10,498 nt of DNA from Gammaproteobacteria bacterium (GCA_030593785.1 JAUVGM010000045.1:1-10498); one strand, 5' to 3'. Positions 1 to 7,938 are shown, counted from the stretch's first letter. Program-made: numbers and translations. Notes: generated from the sequence alone by a model not told the origin.

Positions 1-282
1 CCGGGGCCAAGAATCACATTTTGAAAAAGTTAATTCAAAGGGCTGACTTATAATTTTTTCAGCCTGCTCTTCAAGACAAGACTGAGTCACTGCATCTGAT
101 GAACCAAAATAGGCCAATGTAATATGCCAGTTTTTTTTATTCAGGATTCTTCCCTGGCAATTGAGAAAGTTTTGTATCGCATGCTGCTGGATATTCTGAA
201 CAACCTCTTCATCCAGCCATAACGCAAAAAAGAGACGTTTACTTATTGATGATGTAGCTGAATCTTCTTCTTTATCACTCAC
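1..282 (-). CDS. thpR: RNA 2',3'-cyclic phosphodiesterase (ThpR/LigT), N-terminal part
   Basis: Only the first 94 codons lie in the window; the gene runs off the left edge. The protein belongs to the 2H phosphoesterase superfamily, whose bacterial members hydrolyse 2',3'-cyclic phosphate RNA ends and can ligate tRNA halves in vitro. Seen in sequence: the family's opening RLFFALWLDEE at residues 16-26 and the first catalytic HxT motif, HITLAYFG, at residues 53-60 (His53, Thr55). The second HxT motif would lie outside the window. The start is a GTG at 280-282, with AAAGGAA immediately before it. It is the only usable start, because the frame meets a stop a few codons further upstream and there is no ATG. 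The spacing from the AGGA to the GTG is very short. The leader of about 15 residues before RLFFA is slightly longer than usual. It begins five bases after the pncC stop, so the two are probably one transcript. Confidence 0.88.
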   Translation of the reverse strand, partial: MSDKEEDSATSSISKRLFFALWLDEEVVQNIQQHAIQNFLNCQGRILNKKNWHITLAYFGSSDAVTQSCLEEQAEKIISQPFELTFSKCDSWPR

Positions 283-287
283 TTCCT

Positions 288-800
288 TTAACCGATAATT
301 TTTTTAAGAATCTTGAGCTGTTCTGATAAAACGTATTCTACTGATTGATATCTAACGGATTCACGATCGCCTTCAAATACTTGCTTCTCTGATGTGAATA
401 CTTTTAGGTTGTTATTTTCCTTTACTGCCCAGCTAAACCAAACCAGTCCTACAGGTTTATCTTCTGAACCACCACCCGGCCCCGCAATACCACTAATCGA
501 CAAACTAAAATCGGCATGACTATTTTGTAAAGCACCTTCTGCCATTGCAGCCACCGTCTCCTGACTAACAGCACCATAGCTTTCCAAGGTTGATTCTTTC
601 ACACTCAACATTTCATGTTTAGCCTGATTTGAATAAGTGACAAAACCTCGTTCAAACCAGTCTGAACTACCGGCTAAGTCTGTTAATACTTTAGCAACCC
701 AGCCTCCCGTGCACGATTCTGCCACGGTAAGCTTTTTATTCGCTTTAATTAACGACGTCGCTATTTTATTTACTATTATTGTTAGTTTTTCATCCGACAT
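288..800 (-). CDS. pncC: Nicotinamide-nucleotide amidase (CinA C-terminal domain family)
   Basis: This 170-residue cytoplasmic enzyme deamidates nicotinamide mononucleotide to nicotinate mononucleotide, recycling the NMN released by NAD-dependent DNA ligase into NAD synthesis. It is the stand-alone form of the CinA C-terminal domain; E. coli PncC is 165 residues. Visible signatures are AESCTGGW (27-34), GFVTYSN (52-58), SGIAGPGGG (103-111), KPVG (115-118) and GDRE (144-147), all typical of the active family. The whole chain is collinear with the E. coli protein. The ATG at 798-800 gives the expected N-terminal length, but no clear Shine-Dalgarno sequence precedes it. thpR follows after five bases. 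In many gammaproteobacteria recA lies just beyond pncC; that would be left of this window and cannot be checked here. Confidence 0.95.
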   Translation of the reverse strand: MSDEKLTIIVNKIATSLIKANKKLTVAESCTGGWVAKVLTDLAGSSDWFERGFVTYSNQAKHEMLSVKESTLESYGAVSQETVAAMAEGALQNSHADFSLSISGIAGPGGGSEDKPVGLVWFSWAVKENNNLKVFTSEKQVFEGDRESVRYQSVEYVLSEQLKILKKIIG

Positions 801-829
801 ATATTTTTGTATTCTGAATAGTGGAATTA

Positions 830-847
830 TTAGTATCTATATACTAA
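830..847. promoter_or_regulatory. AT-rich palindrome in divergent promoter gap (possible operator)
   Basis: A perfect seven-base inverted repeat, TTAGTAT and ATACTAA, is separated by CTAT. It lies 29 bases before the pncC start on the minus strand and 46 bases before the ATG of the broken gene on the plus strand. Its position between divergent reading frames fits a dimeric repressor or activator site. The surrounding DNA is very AT-rich, so chance or a promoter melting region are also possible. I do not recognise the motif. Confidence 0.3.
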
Positions 848-893
848 AACATAACTACTATTTTATATTAAATATCGCTAAACAGGGAATTCG

Positions 894-1250
894 ATGTGGA
901 TGTACGAATTACACCTTATTCAACCCAATCAACATTGGTTGCACCGAGAAAGACAAATGCTAAAACAAGTTCATATTTTAGCCGTGACCGAACACAATTC
1001 GAGATCTCAAAACGTACTAGCCCAAGCATTCAGGCTAAAAAATCCCGCTCCATAAACAATAACAGTATTCTTATTTTATCGAAAAAGAATACCAGTAGAC
1101 CGCAATTCTCTATAAGAATTACCTCAAGTGTGGTTCAACCAGCTGCAGTGTCTGATAAAAAGGGGGGTATTGCTTTATCAGCAAATAGAAAGGAATAAAT
1201 TATTTTCAAATCAATCCGAACTGGTTAATCGATTCAACTATAGAGTTTAA
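894..1250 (+). pseudogene. Probable decayed small gene (119-codon frame with two internal TAA stops)
   Basis: An ATG at 894 has AGGGA five bases upstream and opens a 53-codon frame beginning MWMYELHLIQPNQHWLHRER and ending at TAA 1053-1055. The same frame continues protein-like through TAA 1113-1115 to a final TAA at 1248-1250. Its last section (ELPQVWFNQLQCLIKR..., 44 residues) is rich in Gln and Leu and looks more like a real protein than the neighbouring frame. The slot is gene-like: divergent from pncC and ending three bases before the convergent pilZ-domain gene. A GTG-initiated 100-codon frame at 896-1198 overlaps it, but its product is Ser/Thr/Lys/Arg-rich and looks like a shadow. Alternatives are a functional 53-residue protein (894-1055) or non-coding DNA. 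I do not recognise the family, so no function is offered. Confidence 0.4.
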
Positions 1251-1253
1251 GAG

Positions 1254-1568
1254 TTACTCCTCGTCATCGTAAATTTCTTTAATAACCGCGCCAATCTCAT
1301 AACCATCTTCATGGCGCTGCTTAATAACACGGACGACTTTAACATTTGCATGTAAAGCAGGTGTTAAAATATTTTTAGGTTTTATATTTATTTCGAGTAC
1401 ACAGTTTTTTTCCAGTTCATCATCACTAATAAACATCATGCCGCGTCCACTCAGATTGGCAACCTTACCAACCGACTCTTCTTCACTTGAATCCAGTGTT
1501 TTATATGTAATATCGCAGTCAATATCAATACGAATAAAATCACGCTTTTCATCATATTCCCGCGTCAT
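1254..1568 (-). CDS. PilZ-domain protein (putative c-di-GMP receptor)
   Basis: A 104-residue protein made of a single PilZ domain, the small beta-barrel that binds cyclic di-GMP and typically controls motility, adhesion or polysaccharide production. Both parts of the ligand motif are visible: RxxxR as R9-DFI-R13 and (D/N)xSxxG as N38-L-S40-GR-G43. This predicts real c-di-GMP binding rather than a degenerate PilZ. There is no signal peptide or membrane segment, so it should be cytosolic. The start at ATG 1566-1568 is chosen because AAGGGG lies about six bases upstream; a TTG five codons earlier overlaps that ribosome binding site and is less likely. The C-terminus is acidic (DDEE). The gene is divergent from mutS, with a 180-base gap between the starts, and appears to be monocistronic in the window. 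Confidence 0.88.
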   Translation of the reverse strand: MTREYDEKRDFIRIDIDCDITYKTLDSSEEESVGKVANLSGRGMMFISDDELEKNCVLEINIKPKNILTPALHANVKVVRVIKQRHEDGYEIGAVIKEIYDDEE

Positions 1569-1688
1569 CAACGCCCCCTTCAAAGAATATTTTTAAACTA
1601 CCTTAACTTTATGGGATGATCTCCCTTCCTGCAAGTTTTAGACACTTTTTTCAGCCACCATCACTCTTTCCATCAACAACTTAATCTC

Positions 1689-1715
1689 TTAACACTTAAT
1701 GTCCGGGTATATGAT
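1689..1715 (+). promoter_or_regulatory. Possible sigma-70 promoter for mutS
   Basis: TTAACA (1689-1694, five of six matches to the -35 consensus) and TATGAT (1710-1715, five of six matches to the -10 consensus) are separated by 15 bases, shorter than the optimal 17. Transcription would begin near 1722, giving a leader of about 27 bases before the ATG at 1749. This would also place the alternative upstream ATG at 1728 too close to the transcript end for a ribosome binding site. It is a prediction by eye only. Confidence 0.3.
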
Positions 1716-1748
1716 GCCATGGCGTGAATGCAGTATACTGAGCGCACA

Positions 1749-4331
1749 ATGGCTAAAACGATAGAACAACAAACCCTCACCCCGATGATGCAACAATATT
1801 TGCGCATCAAAGCCGAGCATCCGGATATTCTGCTTTTCTATCGCATGGGTGATTTTTATGAATTATTTTTTGATGATGCGCGCGAAGCGGCCAAATTACT
1901 GGATATCACGTTAACGGCTCGTGGCTCCGCTAATGGTAATCCCATTCCAATGGCGGGGGTGCCGTATCATGCAGCGGATAATTACCTCGCACGTTTACTG
2001 CGCAAAGGCATGTCCGTTGCCATTTGTGAGCAAATTGGCGATCCTGCCACATCTAAAGGCCCGGTTGAACGCAAAGTAATGCGTATCGTCACGCCCGGTA
2101 CTGTGACAGATGAAGCCTTACTAGATCAAAGCAAAGAGAATTTAGTTGTTGCTCTTTCGTTAGATACTAATGGTGGTTCACAATTTGGCATAGCCATGCT
2201 TGATATGAGCAGTGGCCGTTTTACAGTTTTACAAGCTGAAGGTGAAGAAGCTTTAACCAGTGAATTACAACGTTTACGCCCTGCTGAACTTCTTATTAGT
2301 GAAGAGGTTGATGCCAGCCCCTATCAACATCGTGTAAGTAGTATTAAACAACGTGCGCCCTGGCATTTTGATAGCATCACAGCCGAACGAGAACTCTGTG
2401 ATCAATTTGCAACCAAAGACCTCGCGGGCTTTGGCTGTGCAGATTTACCGTTAGCCATTTCTGCTGCAGGTTGTTTACTTGCTTATGTTAAAGAAACACA
2501 GCGTTCGGCATTGCCGCACATTCAAGCGTTGCATACCGAATCACGAGAAGACTGCTTAATTCTTGATGCCTCAACACGATATAATCTTGAGCTAACAGAA
2601 AGCATATCCGGTCATCAACAAAACACGCTTAGTGCGATTCTTGATCACACCGCTACCCCAATGGGTAGCCGATTATTATATCGATGGATTCACCGTCCCT
2701 TACGAGATCATAAAGTTCTAAACCAACGTCAGGAATCCATTGAATCGATTTTAAAATCACAAGCTTATGTTGAACTGCATGAAATACTACGCGGCATTGG
2801 TGACATAGAACGTATCTTAACGCGTATAGCACTTAAGTCTGCCCGTCCACGTGATCTTGCTCAATTAGGAAATGCCTTAGCGCAACTCCCTGCGTTACAA
2901 AAAAGTTTAGCCTCTCATAAAAGTGCACATATAAAACACTTAAGCCTGCAAATTGGTAAGCATCCAAAAATACTCTCGTTATTAAAGAAAGCGATTATCG
3001 AAACACCACCCCTGTTAATTCGAGATGGCGGTGTGATTGCACCAGGTTATGACAAAGAACTCGATGAACTACGTAGCTTGCAGGAAAATGCCGGTGAGTT
3101 TCTTGCCAGGTTAGAAGCTAAAGAAAGAAAAGAAACAGGCATTAATGCACTCAAAGTTGGTTATAACCGTGTGCATGGATATTATATTGAAATTAGCCGA
3201 CTCCATTCTGATGTTGTGCCGGAACATTACCAACGCCGCCAAACATTAAAAGCGGCTGAACGTTTTATTACTCCAGAATTAAAAGCACTTGAAGATAAAG
3301 TGCTCAGTGCAAATGAACGTGCTTTAGCGCGTGAGAAAAGTTTGTATAACAAGTTACTTGATAAGCTTGGCCTGTCACTCATTACTTTGCAAAACTGTTC
3401 ACAAGGTTTATCTGAATTGGATGTCTTACATAATCTGGCTGAGCGTGCTGATTTATTAAATTATGTTCGTCCTAAGTTAGTGAATAAAACAGGCATTAAA
3501 ATTAATAATGGTCGTCATGCGGTTATTGAACAAGTGCAAGACAGTCCCTTTACTCCAAATGATATTTCACTTTCATCAAAGCAACATATGCATTTAATTA
3601 CCGGTCCGAATATGGGCGGTAAATCTACCTACATGCGACAGACTGCGTTAATAGTATTAATGGCGCATATTGGCTGTTTTGTTCCTGCTGATAGTGCAGA
3701 AATCGGTATTGTTGATCGTATCTTTACCCGCATTGGTGCATCGGATGATCTTGCCAGTGGCCGTTCTACCTTTATGGTTGAAATGACAGAAACAGCAAAT
3801 ATTTTACATAACGCAACTGAAAACAGTTTAGTACTCATGGATGAAATTGGCCGTGGCACAAGCACTTACGATGGCTTATCACTAGCCTGGGCTTGTGCTG
3901 AGCACTTAGCCTTAAAGGTAAAAGCGCTTACTTTATTTGCCACACATTACTTTGAACTAACAACGCTGGTCGATGAGTTAACGGGTTGTGAAAATGTTCA
4001 TCTTGATGCGGTTGAGCATGGGGAAACTTTGGTCTTTTTACACAAAGTTAAGCCCGGCACAGTAAATAAGAGTTATGGCTTACAGGTGGCAACACTTGCT
4101 GGTGTGCCTCGTGAGGTGATTGAGCGTGCAAAAGACAAACTTCAACAACTGGAGCAGGATTCGACTACTAAACCAGAAAATACCACTATAAATCCACCCT
4201 CTAAAACAAACGATCGAATAAGAGAAAGTCAGCATAAGAAAATAGACGCTTTTATTAACAAAATGCAGCCCGATGAGCTCTCTCCGCGTGATGCCTTAGA
4301 CCTAATCTACCAGCTGAAAAAACTTTTGTAA
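1749..4331 (+). CDS. mutS: DNA mismatch repair ATPase MutS
   Basis: MutS recognises base mismatches and small insertion loops and, with MutL, starts strand-specific repair. The 860-residue product matches the full E. coli protein (853 residues). The mismatch-wedge motif GDFYE is present with its Phe at residue 36 and Glu at 38, exactly the E. coli numbering, which is the main reason for choosing ATG 1749 over the in-frame ATG at 1728. The core and clamp regions follow. The ABC-type ATPase carries Walker [10 protein letters not shown] (619-627), the conserved [13 protein letters not shown] segment, Walker B VLMDE (Asp698, Glu699) and ATHYFELT. The C-terminus ends in a helix-rich segment ([16 protein letters not shown]) matching the E. 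coli oligomerisation tail. The ribosome binding site is weak. No motif is missing. fdxA follows after 73 bases. Confidence 0.97.
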   Translation: MAKTIEQQTLTPMMQQYLRIKAEHPDILLFYRMGDFYELFFDDAREAAKLLDITLTARGSANGNPIPMAGVPYHAADNYLARLLRKGMSVAICEQIGDPATSKGPVERKVMRIVTPGTVTDEALLDQSKENLVVALSLDTNGGSQFGIAMLDMSSGRFTVLQAEGEEALTSELQRLRPAELLISEEVDASPYQHRVSSIKQRAPWHFDSITAERELCDQFATKDLAGFGCADLPLAISAAGCLLAYVKETQRSALPHIQALHTESREDCLILDASTRYNLELTESISGHQQNTLSAILDHTATPMGSRLLYRWIHRPLRDHKVLNQRQESIESILKSQAYVELHEILRGIGDIERILTRIALKSARPRDLAQLGNALAQLPALQKSLASHKSAHIKHLSLQIGKHPKILSLLKKAIIETPPLLIRDGGVIAPGYDKELDELRSLQENAGEFLARLEAKERKETGINALKVGYNRVHGYYIEISRLHSDVVPEHYQRRQTLKAAERFITPELKALEDKVLSANERALAREKSLYNKLLDKLGLSLITLQNCSQGLSELDVLHNLAERADLLNYVRPKLVNKTGIKINNGRHAVIEQVQDSPFTPNDISLSSKQHMHLITGPNMGGKSTYMRQTALIVLMAHIGCFVPADSAEIGIVDRIFTRIGASDDLASGRSTFMVEMTETANILHNATENSLVLMDEIGRGTSTYDGLSLAWACAEHLALKVKALTLFATHYFELTTLVDELTGCENVHLDAVEHGETLVFLHKVKPGTVNKSYGLQVATLAGVPREVIERAKDKLQQLEQDSTTKPENTTINPPSKTNDRIRESQHKKIDAFINKMQPDELSPRDALDLIYQLKKLL

Positions 4332-4359
4332 GTCGAAATTAATCGCATTTTGTTTTATC

Positions 4360-4390
4360 ATAGCGGCCTGTATTTACCGCTATTTTATAT
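4360..4390 (+). terminator. Weak hairpin with T-rich tail between mutS and fdxA
   Basis: ATAGCGG (4360-4366) and CCGCTAT (4377-4383) form a perfect seven-base-pair stem with a ten-base loop, followed by TTTATAT (4384-4390). It may act as a partial intrinsic terminator for mutS, or as a processing or stability element in a mutS-fdxA transcript. The interrupted T-tract and large loop make it weak. Confidence 0.4.
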
Positions 4391-4404
4391 TTAGGAGCCA
4401 GAAA

Positions 4405-4728
4405 ATGACCTACGTAGTAACCGAGGATTGTATTAAATGTCTGCACACTGACTGTGTAGAAGTATGTCCTGTTGATTGTTTTCACATTGGTCCTAATTTC
4501 ATGGTTATTGATCCAGATGAATGTATTGATTGCACGCTATGTGAACCAGAATGTCCGATAGACGCCATATTTGCAGAAGATGAATTACCCGATGGCATGG
4601 AGATTTACATTAAGCTCAATGAAGAACTTTCTCGAGAATGGCCTGTTATCACTGAAATGATAGATGCCCCGGCCGATGCTGCTGAATGGGCGGGTAAGCC
4701 AGATAAACTCAAACTTCTTGAACGTTAA
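4405..4728 (+). CDS. fdxA: Seven-iron ferredoxin (3Fe-4S / 4Fe-4S), FdxA type
   Basis: A 107-residue cytoplasmic electron carrier, the same length as Azotobacter vinelandii ferredoxin I and closely similar along its whole length. All cluster ligands are present: Cys9, Cys17 and Cys50 for the [3Fe-4S] cluster and Cys21, Cys40, Cys43 and Cys46 for the [4Fe-4S] cluster, counting the initiator Met. Cys12 and the conserved free Cys25 are also kept. The second cluster motif reads [12 protein letters not shown]. The C-terminal extension ending in LLER is typical of this subclass. An AGGAG seven bases before ATG 4405 is the best ribosome binding site in the window. The physiological partner is unknown. 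Placement between mutS and an iron-sulfur nuclease gene is suggestive but does not prove a link. Confidence 0.96.
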   Translation: MTYVVTEDCIKCLHTDCVEVCPVDCFHIGPNFMVIDPDECIDCTLCEPECPIDAIFAEDELPDGMEIYIKLNEELSREWPVITEMIDAPADAAEWAGKPDKLKLLER

Positions 4729-4753
4729 TAGCTGAATTAAATTACTCTATAAT
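4725..4753 (+). promoter_or_regulatory. Promoter-like elements abutting the AddB-like start
   Basis: TTAATA (4725-4730) and a consensus TATAAT (4748-4753) have the ideal 17-base spacing. Transcription would begin around 4759-4760, that is within or just after the ATG at 4757. Either the match is accidental, the start is slightly upstream of normal and the mRNA is leaderless, or translation starts at a later codon. No Shine-Dalgarno sequence is seen before 4757. Confidence 0.3.
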
Positions 4754-4756
4754 TTT

Positions 4757-7675
4757 ATGGCGCGAGACAAGATTACTCTCATTCCCTATGGCGACGATCC
4801 TCTCGCCTTGCTCGCACAACATATACTCGACGACTACAGCGAACAACTGCCTGACTTAACTCAAGCAGTTGTTCTCTTATCTGAAGCGCATGCCGCAAAA
4901 CGTTTACGCACGTTGCTACTGCAACAAGCTGAACAACGTGGTTATCAGGCGATATTATGTCCACAAATTTCAAATGTTCGTGACTGGGCTAAACGTCAGT
5001 TTAATAAATACCAAACGGAACCACACGCTATCTGTGGTCAGCATCAACGTGAACTTATTTTATTTGATGCCTTAACTCAACACAGAACATTACTCGGTAG
5101 TGGCAGCCCATGGCATTTAACCGATGACTTGCTCAAATTATTTGATCAACTCACCTCAAACCAAAAACAGTTACCAGAAAGTTACGATAGTTTTGAAAAA
5201 GAAATTGCTGATGCTTATGGAATTTCTGCTGATGATTTCCCCGCGCTAAGTCATGAAGCAACATTGGTGCATACCTTGTGGAATGCATGGCATACACAAC
5301 TCAATGCCGAAACAGTATTTGACAGTGAAACAGCTTATTTACTCGGCCTTAATGCTGATATTGAGAACAACACAAACGTTCTGTATATCGCAGGTTATCA
5401 CCAGTTTTCTATTGCCGAACAAAGCTGGTTAAAACAACTCATTAACAAACAACGTTGTCAGTTATACCTGCATGGTCAGCAAAGACAACTTGAGATGAAT
5501 TCAGATTCTTCTGAGTATCATCCTGACACTCCCATCACAAAATTATTAAACGTTTTTGATATAGAAACGAATAATAAAACAAGTAGTCACTATGCAAAAT
5601 TTATAAATAATTGTTATCAGTATGAAAACACTCCCTTTTTAAAAAGGGCCGAAAAACTTTCGGAAATTCCTTCGAGTGAAATCAGTGAGCGACTTAAACT
5701 TTTATTTTGTAAAGGTCATGAAGAACAAGCCCACGCAGTTGAATTACAAGTAAGACGCTGGATATTAGCAGGCAAAACAAATATTGGTATTGTTACCGAA
5801 AACAGACGATTGGCACGACGAGTACGCGCCTTATTAGAACGAGCGGATGTACCACTGCAAGATTTAGCCGGTTGGGCATTATCAACCACCCGTGCTGGTG
5901 CAGTATTAGAACGATGGCTTGAATGCATAGAAGAAGATTTTTCTCACTTACCGTTACTCGACTTATTAAAGTCACCCTTTATTTTTTCTGATTTAGATTC
6001 ACAACAAGTCAAACATGCCGCTTATCGACTTGAGCATGACATTATTCGCCATGAAAATGTTGCACGTAATTTGCAACGTTACAAAAAAACAATTGATTTA
6101 AGAGCAGACAAATTACAATGGTCATCTGAAATTAGCACTACATTAATTTACATATTAGAGTCTTTTGAATCTGCAAATAAATTACTAAAACCTTTACTAA
6201 AAGGTTCACACCAAGCCAGCCAATATATTGAAGCACTTTCTTCAAGCTTTGAACTTCTCGGCATGACAAAGTTATTACAAGATGATTCGGCAGGTGTGCG
6301 GGTTATCGAATTGCTGGAAACACTAAAACACAGCGCGCAGCAATATAACTTAAAATTCAATTGGTCGGACTTTCGTACCTGGCTGGGTCGCGGCCTTGAA
6401 AAATTTGTTTTCACGCCAGAGAAGTCTGCCAGCCCTGTTGTATTGATGGGCTTAGGTCAAAGTCGGCTTCAACAGTTTGATGCCTTAATTATCGCCAGTG
6501 CAGAACACGAACATTTACCGGGCAAAACAAACCTGACACCTTTCTTTAATAATGCAGTACGACAACAATTAAATTTAAGTACAACACATGAGTTGTTAAC
6601 TGATCGTTTCCATCATTTTCGCCGTTTGCTCGAAGCAGCACCTGAAGTTTTAATTACCGCAAATGATGAAGAAAATGGTGAAGATGTTCCTCTTAGCCCC
6701 TGGTTAGAAATAATTCATCGTTTTTATCAACAAGCCTATGCAACATCTTTAGAAGATGAAGAATTGAAGTCTCTCATCACCAAACCAGGTACCTTTGTTA
6801 TTCGCTGCAGCGAAAAATCCTTACCTGATAAAACGATACAGGCAACATCATTATTACCGAAAGAATTAGTGCCGAAAAAATATTCCCCAAGCAGTTATCA
6901 AAAGTTAATGGATTGCCCCTACCAATTTTTTGCATCATATGGCTTAGACCTATCAGCAAATGAAGAAGTACAAGAAGCATTATCAAAGAGTGATTACGGC
7001 GAACGTGTTCATCGTTGTTTAGAAGCCTTCCACCATAATGTTGAATGGTTGCCTGGCCCGTTCAAAGGCAAGGTAACTGATAAAAATCGTGAAAAGGCAA
7101 TCCTTTGTTTAGATGAAATATCGCAACAGGTTTTTTCAAATGATCTCGACGATAGCTTTGAACATAGCGGATGGTTGCAACAATGGTTAAAACTTATCCC
7201 CGAATATATTGATTGGCAAATTCAAAATGCCAATGAATGGCAATTTTATGATGCCGAGCTAAAAAGCAAAGTCACATGGAAAGATAATATTGAGCTAGGA
7301 GGAAGGCTTGACAGGTTAGACAAAAATGAATCGGGCTTAAGTATTATTGATTATAAAACAGGAAAATCTGCGTCTTTAAATGATATTGAATCAGGAGAAG
7401 CCGTGCAGTTACCTTTTTATGCACTTTTAGCTGAAGCGGAACTGAATAAACCGGTTAGCCGTGTGAGTTATCTCAATCTCGGCAGCCGGATAAAATTCGG
7501 TGCTCAACTGTCTGATGATGCTCTCGATACAATCAGTCATCAAATAGGTGAACGTCTTGCACAAATTATTAATGACATGAACAACGGGAAAGCACTGATC
7601 GCATGGGGGGATGAGAGTACTTGCCAGTATTGCAATGTTAATCGATTGTGCCGTAAGCAGGCTTGGGATGCTTAA
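4757..7675 (+). CDS. AddB-like protein: inactivated helicase fold plus PD-(D/E)XK iron-sulfur nuclease
   Basis: A 972-residue protein of the AddB-related 'probable DNA repair protein' family, expected to pair with the AddA/UvrD-like helicase encoded at 8331 to process double-strand DNA ends for recombination. The N-terminal two-thirds is helicase-like, but no Walker A (GxGKT) motif is visible, so it is probably not an ATPase. The C-terminal nuclease has GGRLDRLD with Asp852, then IIDYK with Asp865 and Lys867. The 13-residue spacing between the two Asp residues equals that of RecB (Asp1067, Asp1080, Lys1082). Four Cys (720, 956, 959, 965; CPYQFF ... CQYCNVNRLC) match the AddB iron-sulfur staple. 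GERVHRCLEAFH near residue 750 fits the conserved His motif. The start at 4757 lacks a ribosome binding site, but the sequence is family-like from ITLIPYGDDPLALLAQ onward. fdxA ends 28 bases upstream. Confidence 0.88.
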   Translation: MARDKITLIPYGDDPLALLAQHILDDYSEQLPDLTQAVVLLSEAHAAKRLRTLLLQQAEQRGYQAILCPQISNVRDWAKRQFNKYQTEPHAICGQHQRELILFDALTQHRTLLGSGSPWHLTDDLLKLFDQLTSNQKQLPESYDSFEKEIADAYGISADDFPALSHEATLVHTLWNAWHTQLNAETVFDSETAYLLGLNADIENNTNVLYIAGYHQFSIAEQSWLKQLINKQRCQLYLHGQQRQLEMNSDSSEYHPDTPITKLLNVFDIETNNKTSSHYAKFINNCYQYENTPFLKRAEKLSEIPSSEISERLKLLFCKGHEEQAHAVELQVRRWILAGKTNIGIVTENRRLARRVRALLERADVPLQDLAGWALSTTRAGAVLERWLECIEEDFSHLPLLDLLKSPFIFSDLDSQQVKHAAYRLEHDIIRHENVARNLQRYKKTIDLRADKLQWSSEISTTLIYILESFESANKLLKPLLKGSHQASQYIEALSSSFELLGMTKLLQDDSAGVRVIELLETLKHSAQQYNLKFNWSDFRTWLGRGLEKFVFTPEKSASPVVLMGLGQSRLQQFDALIIASAEHEHLPGKTNLTPFFNNAVRQQLNLSTTHELLTDRFHHFRRLLEAAPEVLITANDEENGEDVPLSPWLEIIHRFYQQAYATSLEDEELKSLITKPGTFVIRCSEKSLPDKTIQATSLLPKELVPKKYSPSSYQKLMDCPYQFFASYGLDLSANEEVQEALSKSDYGERVHRCLEAFHHNVEWLPGPFKGKVTDKNREKAILCLDEISQQVFSNDLDDSFEHSGWLQQWLKLIPEYIDWQIQNANEWQFYDAELKSKVTWKDNIELGGRLDRLDKNESGLSIIDYKTGKSASLNDIESGEAVQLPFYALLAEAELNKPVSRVSYLNLGSRIKFGAQLSDDALDTISHQIGERLAQIINDMNNGKALIAWGDESTCQYCNVNRLCRKQAWDA
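5638..5663 (+). other. Slippery heptamer followed by hairpin inside the AddB-like gene
   Basis: T-TTA-AAA in the reading frame (5638-5644) is a canonical minus-one slippery heptamer. After the four-base spacer AGGG comes a perfect six-base-pair hairpin, CCGAAA (5649-5654) and TTTCGG (5658-5663), with a three-base loop. The heptamer also sits in the perfect palindrome CCCTTTTTAAAAAGGG (5633-5648). A minus-one shift at Lys296 would add 11 residues and stop at TGA 5677-5679, giving about 307 residues. The spacer and stem are shorter than in proven sites, so function is doubtful. Confidence 0.2.
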
Positions 7676-7762
7676 AACCCCGTTACCATATTGTTATCAG
7701 AAAAAATAATTACTTTAAGCCGGTTAATAAAATTCTAATCCGATTCATTTACTCTACACCGC

Positions 7763-7826
7763 GTCGGGATGAATCCCGACCTACAAAAATCGGCGCACTT
7801 AATGTAGGTCGGGTTTTAACCCGACA
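7763..7826. repeat. Inverted pair of REP-like palindromes
   Basis: The left unit is on the minus strand: GTCGGGAT/ATCCCGAC palindrome at 7763-7780 followed by CTACA to 7785. The right unit is on the plus strand: TGTAG at 7803-7807, then the GTCGGGTT/AACCCGAC palindrome at 7808-7825. The outer TGTAGGTCGGG (7803-7813) is a perfect 11-base inverted repeat of 7775-7785, with a 17-base spacer. The core TGTAGGTCGGG...CCCGACA is a form I recall as dispersed in many gammaproteobacterial genomes, like REP/BIME elements mobilised by RAYT transposases. It lies about 90 bases after the AddB-like stop and could stabilise or end that mRNA. No transposase gene is in the window. Confidence 0.75.
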
Positions 7827-7908
7827 CAACCGTAAGATAAAAACACCGTCTCCTTCATTATCTATATTTATGAAAAATGAGAATAAACCAACTCCAGGAA
7901 AAACAGGC

Positions 7909-7938
7909 AAAAAAATGGCGACCATATAATGGTCGCCA
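7909..7938 (-). terminator. Strong rho-independent terminator (leftward)
   Basis: TGGCGACCAT (7916-7925) and ATGGTCGCCA (7929-7938) form a perfect ten-base-pair stem with a three-base loop. Read on the minus strand it is followed by seven Ts (A-run at 7909-7915 on the plus strand). On the plus strand no T-tract follows, so the direction is leftward. No minus-strand protein gene lies upstream of it, which points to an RNA gene. Confidence 0.85.

Noticed and set aside
637..963. Plus-strand open frame overlapping pncC on the opposite strand
   Set aside because: It is mostly antisense to pncC, whose motifs are unmistakable, and its tail runs out of frame with the better 894 frame. It is a shadow.
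896..1198. GTG-initiated 100-codon plus-strand frame
   Set aside because: Its Ser/Thr/Lys/Arg-rich composition looks like an out-of-frame reading. The ribosome binding site is better placed for ATG 894 in another frame, and I prefer a decayed gene in that frame.
1569..1583. TTG start adding five residues to the PilZ protein
   Set aside because: The AAGGGG ribosome binding site lies between the TTG and ATG 1568, so it serves the ATG.
1728..1748. Upstream ATG for mutS adding seven residues
   Set aside because: The ATG at 1749 puts the mismatch-wedge Phe at residue 36, exactly as in E. coli. The upstream ATG has no ribosome binding site.
7763..7826. CRISPR array
   Set aside because: There are only two palindromic units, in inverted and not direct orientation, with no regular spacers. 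They are REP-like.
7663..7929. 88-codon plus-strand frame after the AddB-like gene
   Set aside because: It reads through the REP palindromes and ends in the terminator stem. It overlaps the AddB-like end in another frame and its composition is not protein-like.
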